DNA of 64,000 bases from positions 123,337,727 to 123,401,726 of the forward strand of contig OU015498.1 of the NCBI GenBank assembly GCA_907164885.2. The letters are read 5' to 3'. Shown piece after piece: positions 1 to 10,370 of this stretch. A program made the translations under genes and the position numbers. Under the pieces are notes generated by a model, which had not been told where the DNA came from, did not search any database, and worked only from the letters and a program-made list of their open reading frames with translations. How positions within the stretch are numbered: the first letter of the stretch is position 1; the number at the start of each line of letters is the position of its first letter. This DNA comes from Dolomedes plantarius (Eukaryota > Arthropoda > Arachnida > Araneae > Dolomedidae).

Positions 1-265
1 ATAAATTTCGTTTACCAAAGGAGTTTATGAGCGTTTAAAACACACTATACCAGATTTTTTTCCACAAAAAATTTAATTTCAAAAATATTATTTGCATTAA
101 AAAAAAACGGAAAATTCCCCAAGGTATAAAATTTTTTTCTCTATTACGGAGTACAATTTAAAAAAAAATCTTTCCGAAAACAAAAAAACCAAATCGACAA
201 TCCTTGCACGGATTCCTCCATAGGTTAACATTGAGGTGAGCGAATCCAATAGGGTTAGTTCACAG
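1..265. repeat. Right half of a TIR element, cut by the window edge
   Basis: This stretch aligns along its length to 61024-61275 (shared words such as GGTTAA, TTGAGGTGAGCGAATCCAAT and ATTATTTGCATTAAAAAAA). In the complete copy at 60838-61271 the same end forms one of two long inverted termini. Here only the right terminus is inside the window. No coding potential is seen in this half. It is a non-autonomous DNA transposon fragment by inference; the superfamily is not clear. Confidence 0.6.
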
Positions 266-1480
266 AATCCTTAATACCAAGAATGCCTTGAAATGGTTAA
301 TTAGATTCTTTAAAAATCAACCTGAAGTCCGGGGCAGTATTGAAATTTACTTCAATTCTTCATAGCCTATGATAGGTAGGTGACCAAAAAGAGGCACAAG
401 TGCATGGTACAGGGAGGATGAAATATGTACTTCATCGTACTACGTACTTTAAACAATAATGAATAGTTCATTCTAGTTCTGGATTTATTAATAGCAATAA
501 TGCATTGAAATATTCAATTAAAAAATTCGGAAATAAACCCTCATTTCGCCTCAATATTGATATTAGCTTGGATTTGTTATTGATTATGAATAATGGGGGG
601 CTCAAATAAGTCACTGCTGATTTTGGGGACGACTAAACAGGTAATAAAATTCTGAATTAATAACATACTCTATAAAAGGAACCTAATAGTAAAATAATAC
701 CCAGATTCAATCCAAGTTAAGTACCTTAAATCACACTAAGGAAACTACAGAATTTTTGATGGATATAAAAAATACCAACAGACTCGACACAGAAAGTCTA
801 GTTAATGATATAATCTGATGACATGACATATGTGAAATTGAAAACATTATTTTGGAAAGATGGCCATCTCCCTCTATAGTATTCTAAGCGGATACAAATA
901 AATAAAGTGATATATTATACGGATCATGCAATATGCAGCAGAGTAGGTGTTATTCACAGACTTATTACATCTGCTTGATAGAAATCACTTCCTCCAGGTA
1001 GAATTATTACGCCAGAGGTCAAACTAGTTCGCTTACGTTTCATTTTGCTATCAAGGATTTTTGCATAAACTTTCTCGTAACCCACTGAAAAACCGCATTT
1101 TATTGCATTTTATTTATCAGCCACAGTACAATGAGATCATTCAGGGCTTAAATGGGGACGGGCCCGTCTCTCGCTCATCTTAGGCCCCGCCTTATTCTTG
1201 TAGAAGAGTCTGTTTGTTGCATTGTAATCACGCTAGAGTGATTTCAATCAGAGGGATGATCACGTGGGACAAATTTTGATGAGTAAAAAGTTAAACCGGG
1301 TTACAGGTGGGTCAAGAGGGGTCAACCTGTATCAAAGGTGTTGAGATGAAACAATGTAAAGCGTTTTAATTAAGGTTTTCTATTGTTTTTGAATTAGGAT
1401 TTAATGATTGGCTCTTTAGTCTTCAATTACTCATTTTAGGGTATCGCAGTTCTCGTTGGATAATGAAGATGGAAGAATTT
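266..1480. other. No recognisable feature
   Basis: AT-rich unique-looking sequence with stops in all frames. A short GC-richer patch near 1150-1190 has no recognisable family. I see no gene, tRNA or repeat I can name. Confidence 0.5.
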
Positions 1481-1890
1481 TTTAATTTAAAATTCAGATA
1501 TTGAGGGTAAATTAATTGACCTACCTAAGGTTTGAGGCTCAAAGTCATTTTTATTAAATAACAAATATTAACGAGTCAGCGAGATACATCATACGCCTCC
1601 AAGATAGGATCTTTTTGTTTCGTGGTTTTTCTTAACCTCTGACGTAAACTCTGACGACTTACGGATTTTGAAAAAAAATGGTGGTTAAATTAAGGTCAAT
1701 ATAATGGTTACATTTCATAATATGTTATTGATTTCAATATACCTTCAGATTTGAGAATCCTTCATTGAAACTTGAGAGGTCAAAAGTCATTATTACTGAA
1801 TAATCATTATTACTGAATAATAAATATTAAATAGTCAGAGAAATATATTATGAGCCTTCCTATTACGTTCATTCTATTTTTATCGTTTTT
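1481..1890. repeat. Diverged tandem duplication of about 200 bp
   Basis: The segment around 1530-1610 (GAGGCTCAAAGTCATTTTTA, then AAATATTAA, GTCAG, GAGATA, CGCCT) is repeated in diverged form around 1770-1860 (GAGGTCAAAAGTCATTATTA, AAATATTAA, GTCAG, GAAATA, GCCTTCC). The second unit carries an extra internal doubling of TCATTATTACTGAATAA at about 1789-1825. No coding capacity is seen. From 1891 to 2523 I see nothing recognisable. Confidence 0.45.
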
Positions 1891-2595
1891 ATCTTATCAT
1901 GCTAAGGAAGGAATTTTCAAAATTATTTTTTTAGTGAAACCGGATTTATATAATAGTTATGTAATATTTTCACAATAAAGTTTGATTTCAAATTACATTT
2001 CAGTTCAAGCATTTTTCATTGAACAAAATTAATGACATTCTTAAAGTATGAAAAATTTAATTTCTCGAAATGTACAAGGGAGTTCTGGAGAGTAACGATA
2101 CAATGCCGCATACTTATTCAAAAAAATTTTAATTGATAAAACGTCCACTACAAATTGCTTACTGGTTCATGCCTATTTTTCCACATAGTTTTCACAATTG
2201 TCCAAGCGTTTGTTAAGTCTGGGAACAACCTTTTTATCCCACAGTTACAGAAGTTTAAAGCACTTACGTTGTAAGTCCTCAGTTTATGGTTTTGGGTGCA
2301 CCCACATGAAATTTTTTTTTTTGGCGAAAAAGAGGAGTTTAGCACAAGTGTTGCAATGCGTTTTCTTTAGTCTGGACTACAGTGTTTGCAAGTCAGCTTG
2401 GCACGTTTAAAAGATTTCTCAAAACTTTGTCAATTCAAAACTTCTTGCGGTCAGACATGAGTGGTTTGCACAAGAACATCGACTTTCGCATGTTTTTAAT
2501 TCTGTATTACTCTTATGGTTATGCTAGCTGAAAACCCGCACTTCGCTACGGAGTACATTCAAATTAAATACAACGGTCAATGTATGCAATTAATG

Positions 2596-2598
<3 letters not shown>

Positions 2599-2683
<85 letters not shown>
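2599..2683. repeat. (TA)n microsatellite inside Helitron copy 1
   Basis: About 85 bp of uninterrupted AT dinucleotides at the place where the sister copies have only a short AT run followed by TTATAATAAATGCGACGATC, so it is an expansion within the element. Confidence 0.95.
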
Positions 2684-2687
<4 letters not shown>

Positions 2688-2778
2688 ATAAATACGACAA
2701 TCAATATATACAATTGATGTAAAAAAAATAATATATATTTATAAAAAAATCGTAAGGGATATTTTTATAGACAAAATT

Positions 2779-3256
2779 GTAGAGTATGGCTCACCCAGAC
2801 TTGGGTGTATATAATTTGAAGTGGCACCCTAAATGAACTTGATACAAACACAGTTTATACATGAAACAATGTTTATTGAATTCGTTGCACATATAGAATT
2901 TGCTTTTACAGCAATAAGCATACGTACTCCTTGTACGTTATATATATTAACATTCAATAGAAATACACTTTGCAAATACTCACAAAACAGCAGAGAGTCA
3001 AACCAGCAGTTCTGCCACGTAAACCTTGGGCCCTCCTAAGCACTAGCGCCGGTTAACACTTGAAGCTGCTTACCTCGTAGCTCCCTCTCGTTTATCTATC
3101 AACTTTAACAACCTTTTTCAACCTTCTTTTATTAATCAAGCTGCATGGTATTTATACCAAGCGCGTATGCCAAAATTAGCATATTTCAAGCAGCTTCTTT
3201 AATTTATTCACTCAAAAGTTCGATTCTTGTGAATCGAATCTTATATATACCTTACA
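2779..3256 (-). mobile_element. Solo LTR, Ty3/Gypsy-type family, copy A
   Basis: Reverse complement of the LTR family seen at 29521-30008 and 62895-63328. Shared landmarks on the minus strand are TGTAAGGTATA at its start, AGATTCGATTCACAAGAATC, a TATA-like TATAAATACC, an AATAAACATTG polyadenylation region, and CACTTCAAATTATATACACC near the end. It interrupts Helitron copy 1. No internal retroelement sequence lies on either side, so it is a solo LTR left by LTR-LTR recombination (inference). The 5-bp target duplication is not clean here (AAAAT-like on both sides). Confidence 0.8.
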
Positions 3257-4379
3257 AAATAATGTCCAATCGTCTGCCGCATTAGTAAGAATTTTTTTTT
3301 GTCTATTTAGTTGTTATGCACGTGACGATAAATTTATTTAAAGTACCAGAAAAAGAAATCACGTAATCAGCATTTAATAAATTAAATTCTAAAAATGAAT
3401 CTTTAAAAATTCACCAAAAATCAGAAAATGGAGGTAAAGATTCGAAAAAGATTTCATTTTAAAAGAATTTTTATGATCTTTCTCGTGGTATAAATTTTAT
3501 AACTCTTAATTTATTATTTTAAATGTAAACTTAAAAAAGTTACTAAAACAGCTTAAAAATTTAATTTTAAAAATCTAAGAAGAATTTTTCAAAAATCTTT
3601 CTTAGTGCACCCCTACACTATAAAAAGAATCCCCATGCAAAATTTCAGCCCTTTTAGGTCCAGCGGTTTGGTCTGTGCGTTGTATGTCAGTCAGTGAATG
3701 AGTCAGTTACGGAATTGTTATATATATATATATACTAGCTGAAAACCCGCGCTTCGCTACGGAGTACATTCAAATTAAATACAACGGTCAATGTATGCAA
3801 TTAATGCCAAAAAAAATTATATATATTTATAATAAATGCAACGATCAATGTATACAATTGATGTAAAAAATATATTTTATAAAAAAATCATAAGAGATAT
3901 TTATTTTTTTGATAATATCTAATCGTCTGCTGCATTAGAGAGAAAAAAAAATTTTTTTTGTCTATTTAGTTGTTATGCACGTGACGATAAATTTATTTAA
4001 AGTACCAGAAAAAGAAATCACGTGATCAGCATTTAATAAATTAAATTCTAAAAATGAATCTTTAAAAATTCACCAAAAATCAGAAAATGGAGGTAAAGAT
4101 TCGAAAAAGATTTCATTTTAAAAGAATTGTTATGATCTTTCTCGTGATATAAATTTTATAACCCTCAATGTATTATTTTAAATGTAAACTTAAAAAAGTT
4201 ACTAAAACAGCTTAAAAATTTAATTTTAAAAAATCTAAGAAGAATTTTTCAAAAATCTTTCTTAGTGCACCCCTACACTATAAGAAGAATCCCCATGCAA
4301 AATTTCAGCCCTTTAGGTCCAGCGGTTTGGTCTGTGCGTTGTATGTCAGTCAGTGAATGAGTCACGGAACTGTTATATA

Positions 4380-5788
4380 CACTGCTGGCCACTGTAAATG
4401 CAACACCCTGAAGGAAACATGCAAATAACATGAAATTTACAACATGCATTAGCGGAGGTGAGATATGCAAATGATTAGAATTTCAGCGCAGATGCACATC
4501 ACGCGCGCCTGTGGCGCCACTTCAAAGCGCTATTTAAAGCTTTGAGATTTCGACGATTTCAAGATCGGCAATTGTGTTTTTCTTGTGGTTTTTTCAAAAA
4601 AACGATCAATTATGCCACGTCGAAAACAGCGATCATCTTTTGATCAAGTATCCAAGTTCGACAGAGGAAGGATAGTGGCCTACCGAGATTGTGGATTATC
4701 TTTCAGGGAAATCGGTAGTCGTGTTGGACGAAACCAAACAACTGTAATGCGGATACGTGATCGTTGGATGCAGGAGGGTACGACGGACCGGCGTGTTCGA
4801 TCGCATCCACCTCAGCGCACCACTTCACGTGATGACAGGCAAATGGTGCGCATGGCAGTGACGGATCGCTCAGTCACATCACGAACCATAGCACAGCACA
4901 TGCAGTCTGTAACGCATCATCCAGCGTCTGCGCGTACCATTCGACGCCGTTTACAGCAGTGTGGTCTGTCCGCAAGACGTCCATTGCTTTGTCTACCCTT
5001 GACGCAGAACCACAGACGTCTCCGCCGGCAATGGTGCGATGACAGAAGGATGTGGACGGCAGAATGGAATGAAATTGTCTTTACTGACGAGTCACGCTTC
5101 TGTCTGCAACACCACGATGGTCGCATTCGAGCCTGGAGACACCGTGAAGAGAGGATGCTGAACAGCTGCGTTATGCACCGCCACACTGGTCCTGCACCGG
5201 GTATTATGGTATGGGGCGGTATTGGATATCACTCTCGCACACCTCTAGTACGCATTGCCGGTACTTTAAACAGCCAGCGCTACATCTCCCAGGTGTTGGA
5301 GCCAGTTGTCCTTCCTTACCTTTAGGGCTTGCCCACAGCCATATTTCAACAGGATAATGCGCGACCACACGTGACACGCATTGTCCAACGGTTCTTCCTC
5401 AATCGCCAGATTGAATTGCTTCCCTGGCCTCCTCGCTCTCCGGATCTTTCGCTGATAGAAAACATGTGGTCCATGGTTGCTCTACGATTGACCCAGATTC
5501 CATCCCCAGCTGCCACAGCAGATCAACTTTGGCAACGTGTGGAAGCTGCTTGGTCTGCTGTACCCCAAGAACTCATCCAAAGTCTCTTTGAATCAATGCC
5601 GAGGCGTGTGGCAGCGGTGATCTCCAACAATGGCGGCTACTCTGGCTACTGATTTTGGCAGGAACCACGCTTCACAGAAGTCTATAAATTTAATCATTTG
5701 ATACTTGGTGAACATGTTATCTACAAAATAAATTTTGTTGTGATATCTCTTGTCTTTTTTGGTGTTGCAATTTGGGTGGCCAGCAGTG
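4380..5788 (+). mobile_element. Tc1-like transposon, about 1.4 kb, nearly complete
   Basis: Terminal inverted repeats begin CACTGCTGGCCAC (4380) and end in the matching GTGGCCAGCAGTG (5788), followed inward by AAATGCAACACC / GGTGTTGCAATTT. The element is flanked by TA at 4378-4379 and 5789-5790, the standard Tc1/mariner target duplication. It carries one transposase frame on the plus strand and sits in the TA-rich 5' end of Helitron copy 2, so it is younger than that Helitron. Confidence 0.93.
4612..5652 (+). pseudogene. Tc1-family transposase with one in-frame stop
   Basis: The frame encodes a cut-and-paste transposase of about 346 residues, the usual Tc1 length, starting at the ATG of MPRRKQ. 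The first 110 or so residues form the paired-type DNA-binding region: two helix-turn-helix motifs with a basic stretch between them (FREIGSRVGRNQTTVMRI; then SARTIRRRL). The catalytic domain shows FTDESRF, FQQDNARPH and SPDLSLIENMW, a DDE triad with 34 residues between the second D and the E by my count. A single TAG at 5323-5325 interrupts the frame between VVLPYL and GLPTAIF, just before the second aspartate motif, so a truncated protein would lack two catalytic residues. No frameshift is seen. The open frame upstream of the ATG has only non-ATG starts. As written it is inactive unless the stop is read through. Confidence 0.92.
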
Positions 5789-5796
5789 TATATATA

Positions 5797-6466
5797 CTAG
5801 CTGAAAACCCGCGCTTCGCTACGGAGTACATTCAAATTAAATACAACGGTCAATGTATGCAATTAATGCCAAAAAAAATTATATATATATTTAATAAATG
5901 CGACGATCAATGTATACAATTGATGTAAAAAATATATTTTATAAAAAAATTGTAAGAGATATTTATTTTTTTGATAATATCTAATCGTCTGCTGCATTAG
6001 AGAGAAAAAAAATATTTTTTTTGTCTATTTAGTTGTTATGCACGTGACGATAAATTTATTTAAAGTACCAGTAAAAGAAATCACGTGATCAGCATTTAAT
6101 AAATTAAATTCTAAAAATTAATCTTTAAAAATTCACCAAAAATCAGAAAATGGAGGTAAAAATTCGAAAAAAACTTCATTTTGAAGGAATTTTTATGATC
6201 TTTCTCGTGATATAAATTTTATAACCCTCAATGTATTATTTTAAATGCAAACGTAAAAAAGTTTAAAAAACAGCTTAAAAATTTAATTTAAAAAAATCTA
6301 AGAAGAATTTTTGAAAAATCTTTCTTAGTGCACCCCTACACTATTAGAAGAATCGCCATGCAAAATTTCAGCCCTTTAGGTCCAGCGGTTTGGTCTGTGC
6401 GTTGTATGTCAGACAGTCAGTGAATGAATGAATCAGTCAGTTACGGAACTGTTTTATATATATAGA
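5797..6466 (-). mobile_element. Helitron copy 3 of the array, complete
   Basis: Starts on the plus strand with CTAGCTGAAAACCCGCGC and ends with TTTTATATATATAGA, the reverse complement of a Helitron TC terminus (TCTATATATATAAAA). Length about 670 bp. It contains GCACGTGACGATAAATTTAT, a CACGTGATCAGCATTTAATA block and GGTCCAGCGGTTTGGTCTGT like every family member. No reading frame of note. Its GA end abuts the next CTAG without a host base between. Confidence 0.85.
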
Positions 6467-7146
6467 CTAGCTGAAAACCCGCGCTTCGCTTGGGAGTACA
6501 TTCAAATTAAATACAACTGTCAACGTATGTAATTTATGCCAAAAAATAAATATATATATTTATAATAAATGCGATGATCAATGTATACAATTGATGTAAA
6601 ATATATATATTTATAAAAAAATCGTAAGGGATATGCATTTTTTTTGGATAATATCCAATCGTCTGCTGCATTAGAAAGAGAAAAAAAATATTTTTTTTGT
6701 CTATTTAGTTGTTATGCACGTGACGATAAATTTATTGAAAGTACCAGAAAAAGAAATCACGTGATCAGCATTTAATAAATTAAATTCGAAAAATTAATCT
6801 TTAAAAATTCACCAAAAATCAGAAAATGGAGGTAAAAATTCGAAAAAATTTCATTTTGAAGGAATTTTTATGATCTTTCTCGTGATATAAATTTTATAAC
6901 CCTCAATGTATTATTTTAAATGCAAACGTAAAAAAAGTTTAAAAAACAGCTTAAAAATTTAATTTTAAAAAATCTAAGGAGAATTTTTGAAAAATCTTTC
7001 TTAGTGCACCCCTACACTATTAGAAGAATCGCCATGCAAAATTTCAGCCCTTTAGGTTCAGCGGTTTGGTCTGTGCGTTGTATGTCAGTCAGTCAGTCAG
7101 TCAGTGAATGAATGAGTCAATTACGGAACTGTTTTATATATATAGA
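6467..7146 (-). mobile_element. Helitron copy 4 of the array, complete
   Basis: CTAG at 6467-6470 to TATATAGA at 7146, about 680 bp and highly similar to copy 3. One visible change lies in the GC-rich 3' terminus: TTGGGAG replaces ACGGAG after CGCTTCGCT. The 5'-terminal tetranucleotide run is longer (GTCAGTCAGTCAGTCAGTCA) than in copy 3. Non-autonomous. Confidence 0.85.
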
Positions 7147-7814
7147 CTAGCTGAAAACCCGCGCTTCGCTACGGAGTACATTCAAATTAAATACAACGGT
7201 AAATGTATGCAATTAATGCCAAAAAAAATAAATATATATATTTATAATAAATGAGATGATCAATATATACAATTGATGTAAAAAAATATTTATATATATA
7301 TATTTATAAAAAAAATCATAAGGAATATTTATTTTTTTTTGATAATATCCAATCGTCTGCTGCATTAGAAAGAAAAAATGATTTTTTTTGTCTATTTAGT
7401 TGTTACGCACTTGCGATAAATTTATTTAAAGTACCAGTAAAAGAAATCACGTGATCAGCATTTAATAAATTAAATTCTAAAAATTAATCTTTAAAAATTC
7501 GAAAAAAATTTCATTTTGAAGAAATTTTTATGATCTTTCTCGTGATATAAATTTTATAACCATCAATGTATTATTTTAAATGCAAACGTAAAAAAAGTTT
7601 AAAAAGCAGCTTAAAAATTTAACTTTAAAAAATCTAAGAAGAATTTTTGAAAAATCTTTCTTAGTGCACCCCTACACTATTAGAAGAATCGCCATGCAAA
7701 ATTTCAGCCCTTTAGGTCCAGCGGTTTGGTCTGTGCGTTGTATGTCAGTCAGTCAGTCAGTCAGTCAGTCAGTGAATGAATGAGTCAGTTACGGAACTGT
7801 TTTATATATATAGA
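7147..7814 (-). mobile_element. Helitron copy 5 of the array, complete, with its host T
   Basis: CTAG at 7147-7150, GA at 7813-7814, followed by T at 7815, so the right edge of the array has the expected Helitron target context (host A and T on the two sides of a TC...CTAG element, here reversed). Compared with copies 3 and 4 it lacks about 30 bp around 7500 (the ACCAAAAATCAGAAAATGGA block) and carries the longest CAGT tetranucleotide run of the array (about 7746-7774). Confidence 0.85.
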
Positions 7815-7815
7815 T

Positions 7816-8308
7816 CAGGGGTTTCCAACTTACAAGTGTCCAAGGGCCGCAATCGAAAACACCTGTCTAGTGGCGGGCCGCAATTTAATCATGACCATAA
7901 CCAGGACTTTTTTTCTTGAGGGAGGGGGATTTGTAGGATTTGTGTATAGTATATACTATGAAATTTTAAAAAATTCGAGGATGAACCTCCAACAACGACC
8001 TTGATTATGACTGGCCAACTTTCGTTAAATTACACAGACACACACAAAAAAAGTCAAATATTAAGTGGGTATTTAAATAAGATGTGGGTCAAATGAGAAG
8101 TGGGGGGGGGGGAGGTATGAAGTAGAACATGAATGGACACCCTACTTTTCATGGAATTCGAGGAAAATCAATCTTTTTTGTAAATGAACAGCATTTGAAA
8201 ACAATAAAGATTTTTACAAAAACATTTTTCGTTAACTATGAATATCTAAATTGATGCTGCAAATTATTTTCCTAGAAGTCTTCGCGGGCCGCCAGTTGGA
8301 AACCCCTG
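7816..8308. mobile_element. hAT-type MITE, 493 bp, with perfect 8-bp duplication
   Basis: Inverted termini CAGGGGTTTCCAACT and AGTTGGAAACCCCTG bound the element. The 8-bp ATATAGAT occurs immediately on both sides (7808-7815 and 8309-8316), the duplication length typical of hAT elements. Subterminal GGGCCGCAA / CGCGGGCCGCC also fits this group. No transposase remnant is visible. The duplicated target is the terminal bases of Helitron copy 5 plus its flanking T, so the MITE arrived after the Helitron array. From 8317 to about 8820 I see nothing recognisable. Confidence 0.9.
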
Positions 8309-8821
8309 ATATAGATAGATAATATTAAATGAGAGGATTTAAAACAGTTCGTATGTCCTGTTAACTTTTAAGAATTAAGTATCGGGATATCCCATTTAAT
8401 GCTACCGTTTACGATTAAGCAAATCTTTAGTAGTTGATCATTATCAAAATAAAAAAAAATTGCAGCAATATGGAGGAAATAATTTCTTTTTCACTAATAT
8501 ATTTTGGTGTTTAATGAAATGATGAAATTTTATTGAAAGAATACTGCATAGTTTCGGGACGAACGTATTTCATTTGACAACGTGAAACAGAAACAACTAA
8601 AACAACTAATTTAAAAGTCCACTACTTAAACGTGATTACTTTTTAATTGAGGTTTTGCTAGAATTAAAAATAAATATAACAATTTGCTTTATGCACTTTA
8701 TACAGCTTAACAAATTATCCTTATTATCTAATAGATTAAACTACTTTTTAAATTACCTACAGCAACAATAAGAAGTCAGGTGTATTATTGACAGCTGTCA
8801 CACGGCTACAAGATTTTTGTC

Positions 8822-8894
8822 ATGTAACATAACACACACACAGATATATATGTATACCTGCATATATATATATATTATATATATGTGTTATATA
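8822..8894. repeat. Mixed CA / TA microsatellite
   Basis: Short ACACACAC then ATATATA tracts broken by GTATACCTGC. It provides the TA target (8893-8894) of the Tc1 element that follows. Confidence 0.8.
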
Positions 8895-10304
8895 CACTCA
8901 TGGACAAAAAAATTAGCGCACCAAGAAGGAGTCGTCAAAATGGAACGAAATTTTACATGCGTAATGACTACTTTGATATAAGTAAATGATAAGAAAATCA
9001 AAGAAAAAGGATAATTTATTTCAGAGAAAAAGACAAAAGAACGGAGGAATTAATACTCCGTTGGACCCCCTCAAGCGCGAATGCACGATGCGATACGATC
9101 GGGCAATGAGTCATACAAGTTCTGTATGATGTCTTGAGACATTTCGTTCCATATTTGCTGTAACCTTGCCTCTAGTTCGTTCAAACTCGTGGGATGCCCA
9201 ACTCGTCGTCCCAAATGATCCCAGATATGCTCGATTGGAGACAAATCTGGGGATCGGGCAGGCCAAGGAAGGGTAGTAACAGTGCGGAGACAGTCTTGTG
9301 ACACCCTTGCCGTATGAGGCCGAGCATTGTCTTGTTGAAAAATGGCTCCTGGGAGCCGTTGCATGAGTGGCAACACATGTGGTTGCAGGATTTCATGAAC
9401 ATACCGCTGGGCTGTCATGGTGCCACGGAACAATACTAGGGGTGACCGTGTATTGTAGGCAATGGCACCCCATACCATCACACCAGCTGTGGGAGCGATG
9501 TGTCGCTGTACAGCAAAGGCAGAATTGAAGCGTTCACCACGGGCTCTCCACACACGAACACGATTGTCATCACTGCCGAGATTGAATCTGGATTCGTCGC
9601 TAAAGACGACCTGGTTCCATTCCGCTGCAGTCCAGTTTCCTCGTGCGCGGCAAAACTCCAAACGGAGGCGTCGATGGGTGGGCGTCAAGGGCAGCACACG
9701 TAATGGGCGCCGCGGTACCAACTGTCCTTCAGCCAGGCGCCTTCGTATGGTTCGAGAAGTCACAGAGGCCCCTAGTGAAGCTGCTACCTGTGCCTGGATG
9801 GCGGCCGATGAAGCAGTTGGCTGTACGCGTGCCTTTCTTACGATGTGGCGGTCTTCTCGACGACTGGTCTGTCGAGGGCGTCCTGAGCCTGGTCTTCGTG
9901 TACATGACATCTCTCGGGTCCACTGGTCCCAATACCTCCTCACAACACAATCAGAGCGGCCTAATTGACGAGCTACTCGCCTAGCTCACCACCCAGCTTC
10001 CATGATCCCGAAGATTCTCCCCCTCTCAAACTGCGACAACTGCTTATATTGTCTTCGAACACGGCGGAATGGTATGTCTATCTCAACTCTTCCTTTGTAA
10101 ATGATTCAGCCCACTCAAACAAGCTTTGGTTACCTGTTTTATACTCCACAGAGTACGATGTTCAACGCCCTCTACCGGCTATACGTAATGCGCAATCACG
10201 CTGCATTTCTAATCATTTGCATATCTCCCCGACATGTACCTTCTTTGCAAGTTTCGTTACGATCCCGCAATTATTTCTTGGTGCGCTAATTTTTTTGTCC
10301 ATGA

Positions 10305-10307
<3 letters not shown>
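8895..10307 (-). mobile_element. Second Tc1-like transposon, different subfamily
   Basis: Inverted termini CACTCATGGACAAAAAAATT at the left and AATTTTTTTGTCCATGAGTG at the right, continuing inward as AGCGCACCAAG / CTTGGTGCGCT, with TA on both sides (8893-8894, 10308-10309). Length 1413 bp. The transposase reads on the minus strand. GC content of the coding part is clearly higher than the surroundings. The element lies between two TA tracts. Confidence 0.93.
9071..10075 (-). pseudogene. Tc1-family transposase, start codon lost and one internal stop
   Basis: The open part (9071-9943) encodes the catalytic two thirds of a Tc1 transposase: FSDESRF, FQQDNARPHTARV and SPDLSPIEHIW form the DDE triad, with about 32 residues between the second D and E by my count. 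Upstream in the same frame lie SQFERGRIFG and VARQLGRSDCVVRRYW, the first helix-turn-helix region. That frame contains one TGA (9986-9988) after EAGW. Where related transposases begin with methionine before PFRR, this copy has ATA (10073-10075). The ancestral protein would be about 334 residues, normal for the family. With both start and stop damage it should be inactive, but otherwise the frame is unbroken, indicating a fairly young copy. Confidence 0.9.
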
Positions 10308-10362
<55 letters not shown>

Positions 10363-10370
10363 AGAGAGAG
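10308..10370. repeat. (TA)n then (GA)n microsatellite
   Basis: About 50 bp of TA followed by AGAGAGAGAG, immediately outside the right terminus of the Tc1 element. Confidence 0.9.

Larger units (their letters stand above)
2524..3734 (-). mobile_element. Helitron copy 1 of a five-copy array, split by a solo LTR
   Basis: Read on the minus strand the element ends in CTAG (plus-strand CTAG at 2524-2527), preceded by a GC-rich subterminal stretch (plus: GAAAACCCGCACTTCGCTAC), as Helitron 3' ends are. The other end lies near 3700-3734, where the family's GTCAGTCAGTGAATGAGTC and TTACGGAATTGTTATATA stand; the exact TC terminus has eroded into TA repeats. A solo LTR (2779-3256) lies inside and some Helitron sequence beside it is missing. 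It encodes no Rep/helicase, so it is non-autonomous. It abuts copy 2 directly. Confidence 0.75.
3735..5796 (-). mobile_element. Helitron copy 2, interrupted by a Tc1 element
   Basis: CTAG end at 3735-3738 with the family subterminal CCCGCGCTTCGCTACGG, internal body matching copies 3-5, and 5'-terminal region at about 4340-4379 where GTCACGGAACTGTTATATA is cut by the Tc1 insertion. The remaining TATATATA resumes at 5789. Without the Tc1 insert and its TA duplication the copy is about 650 bp, like its neighbours. Non-autonomous. Confidence 0.8.

Noticed and set aside
7741..7780. GTCA repeats considered as a CRISPR-like array
   Set aside because: They are a 4-bp microsatellite inside the Helitron end with no spacers; the genome is eukaryotic.
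9462..9984. Three plus-strand frames of 67-168 residues
   Set aside because: They lie antisense to the Tc1 transposase in its GC-rich part and show no motifs; they are shadows.
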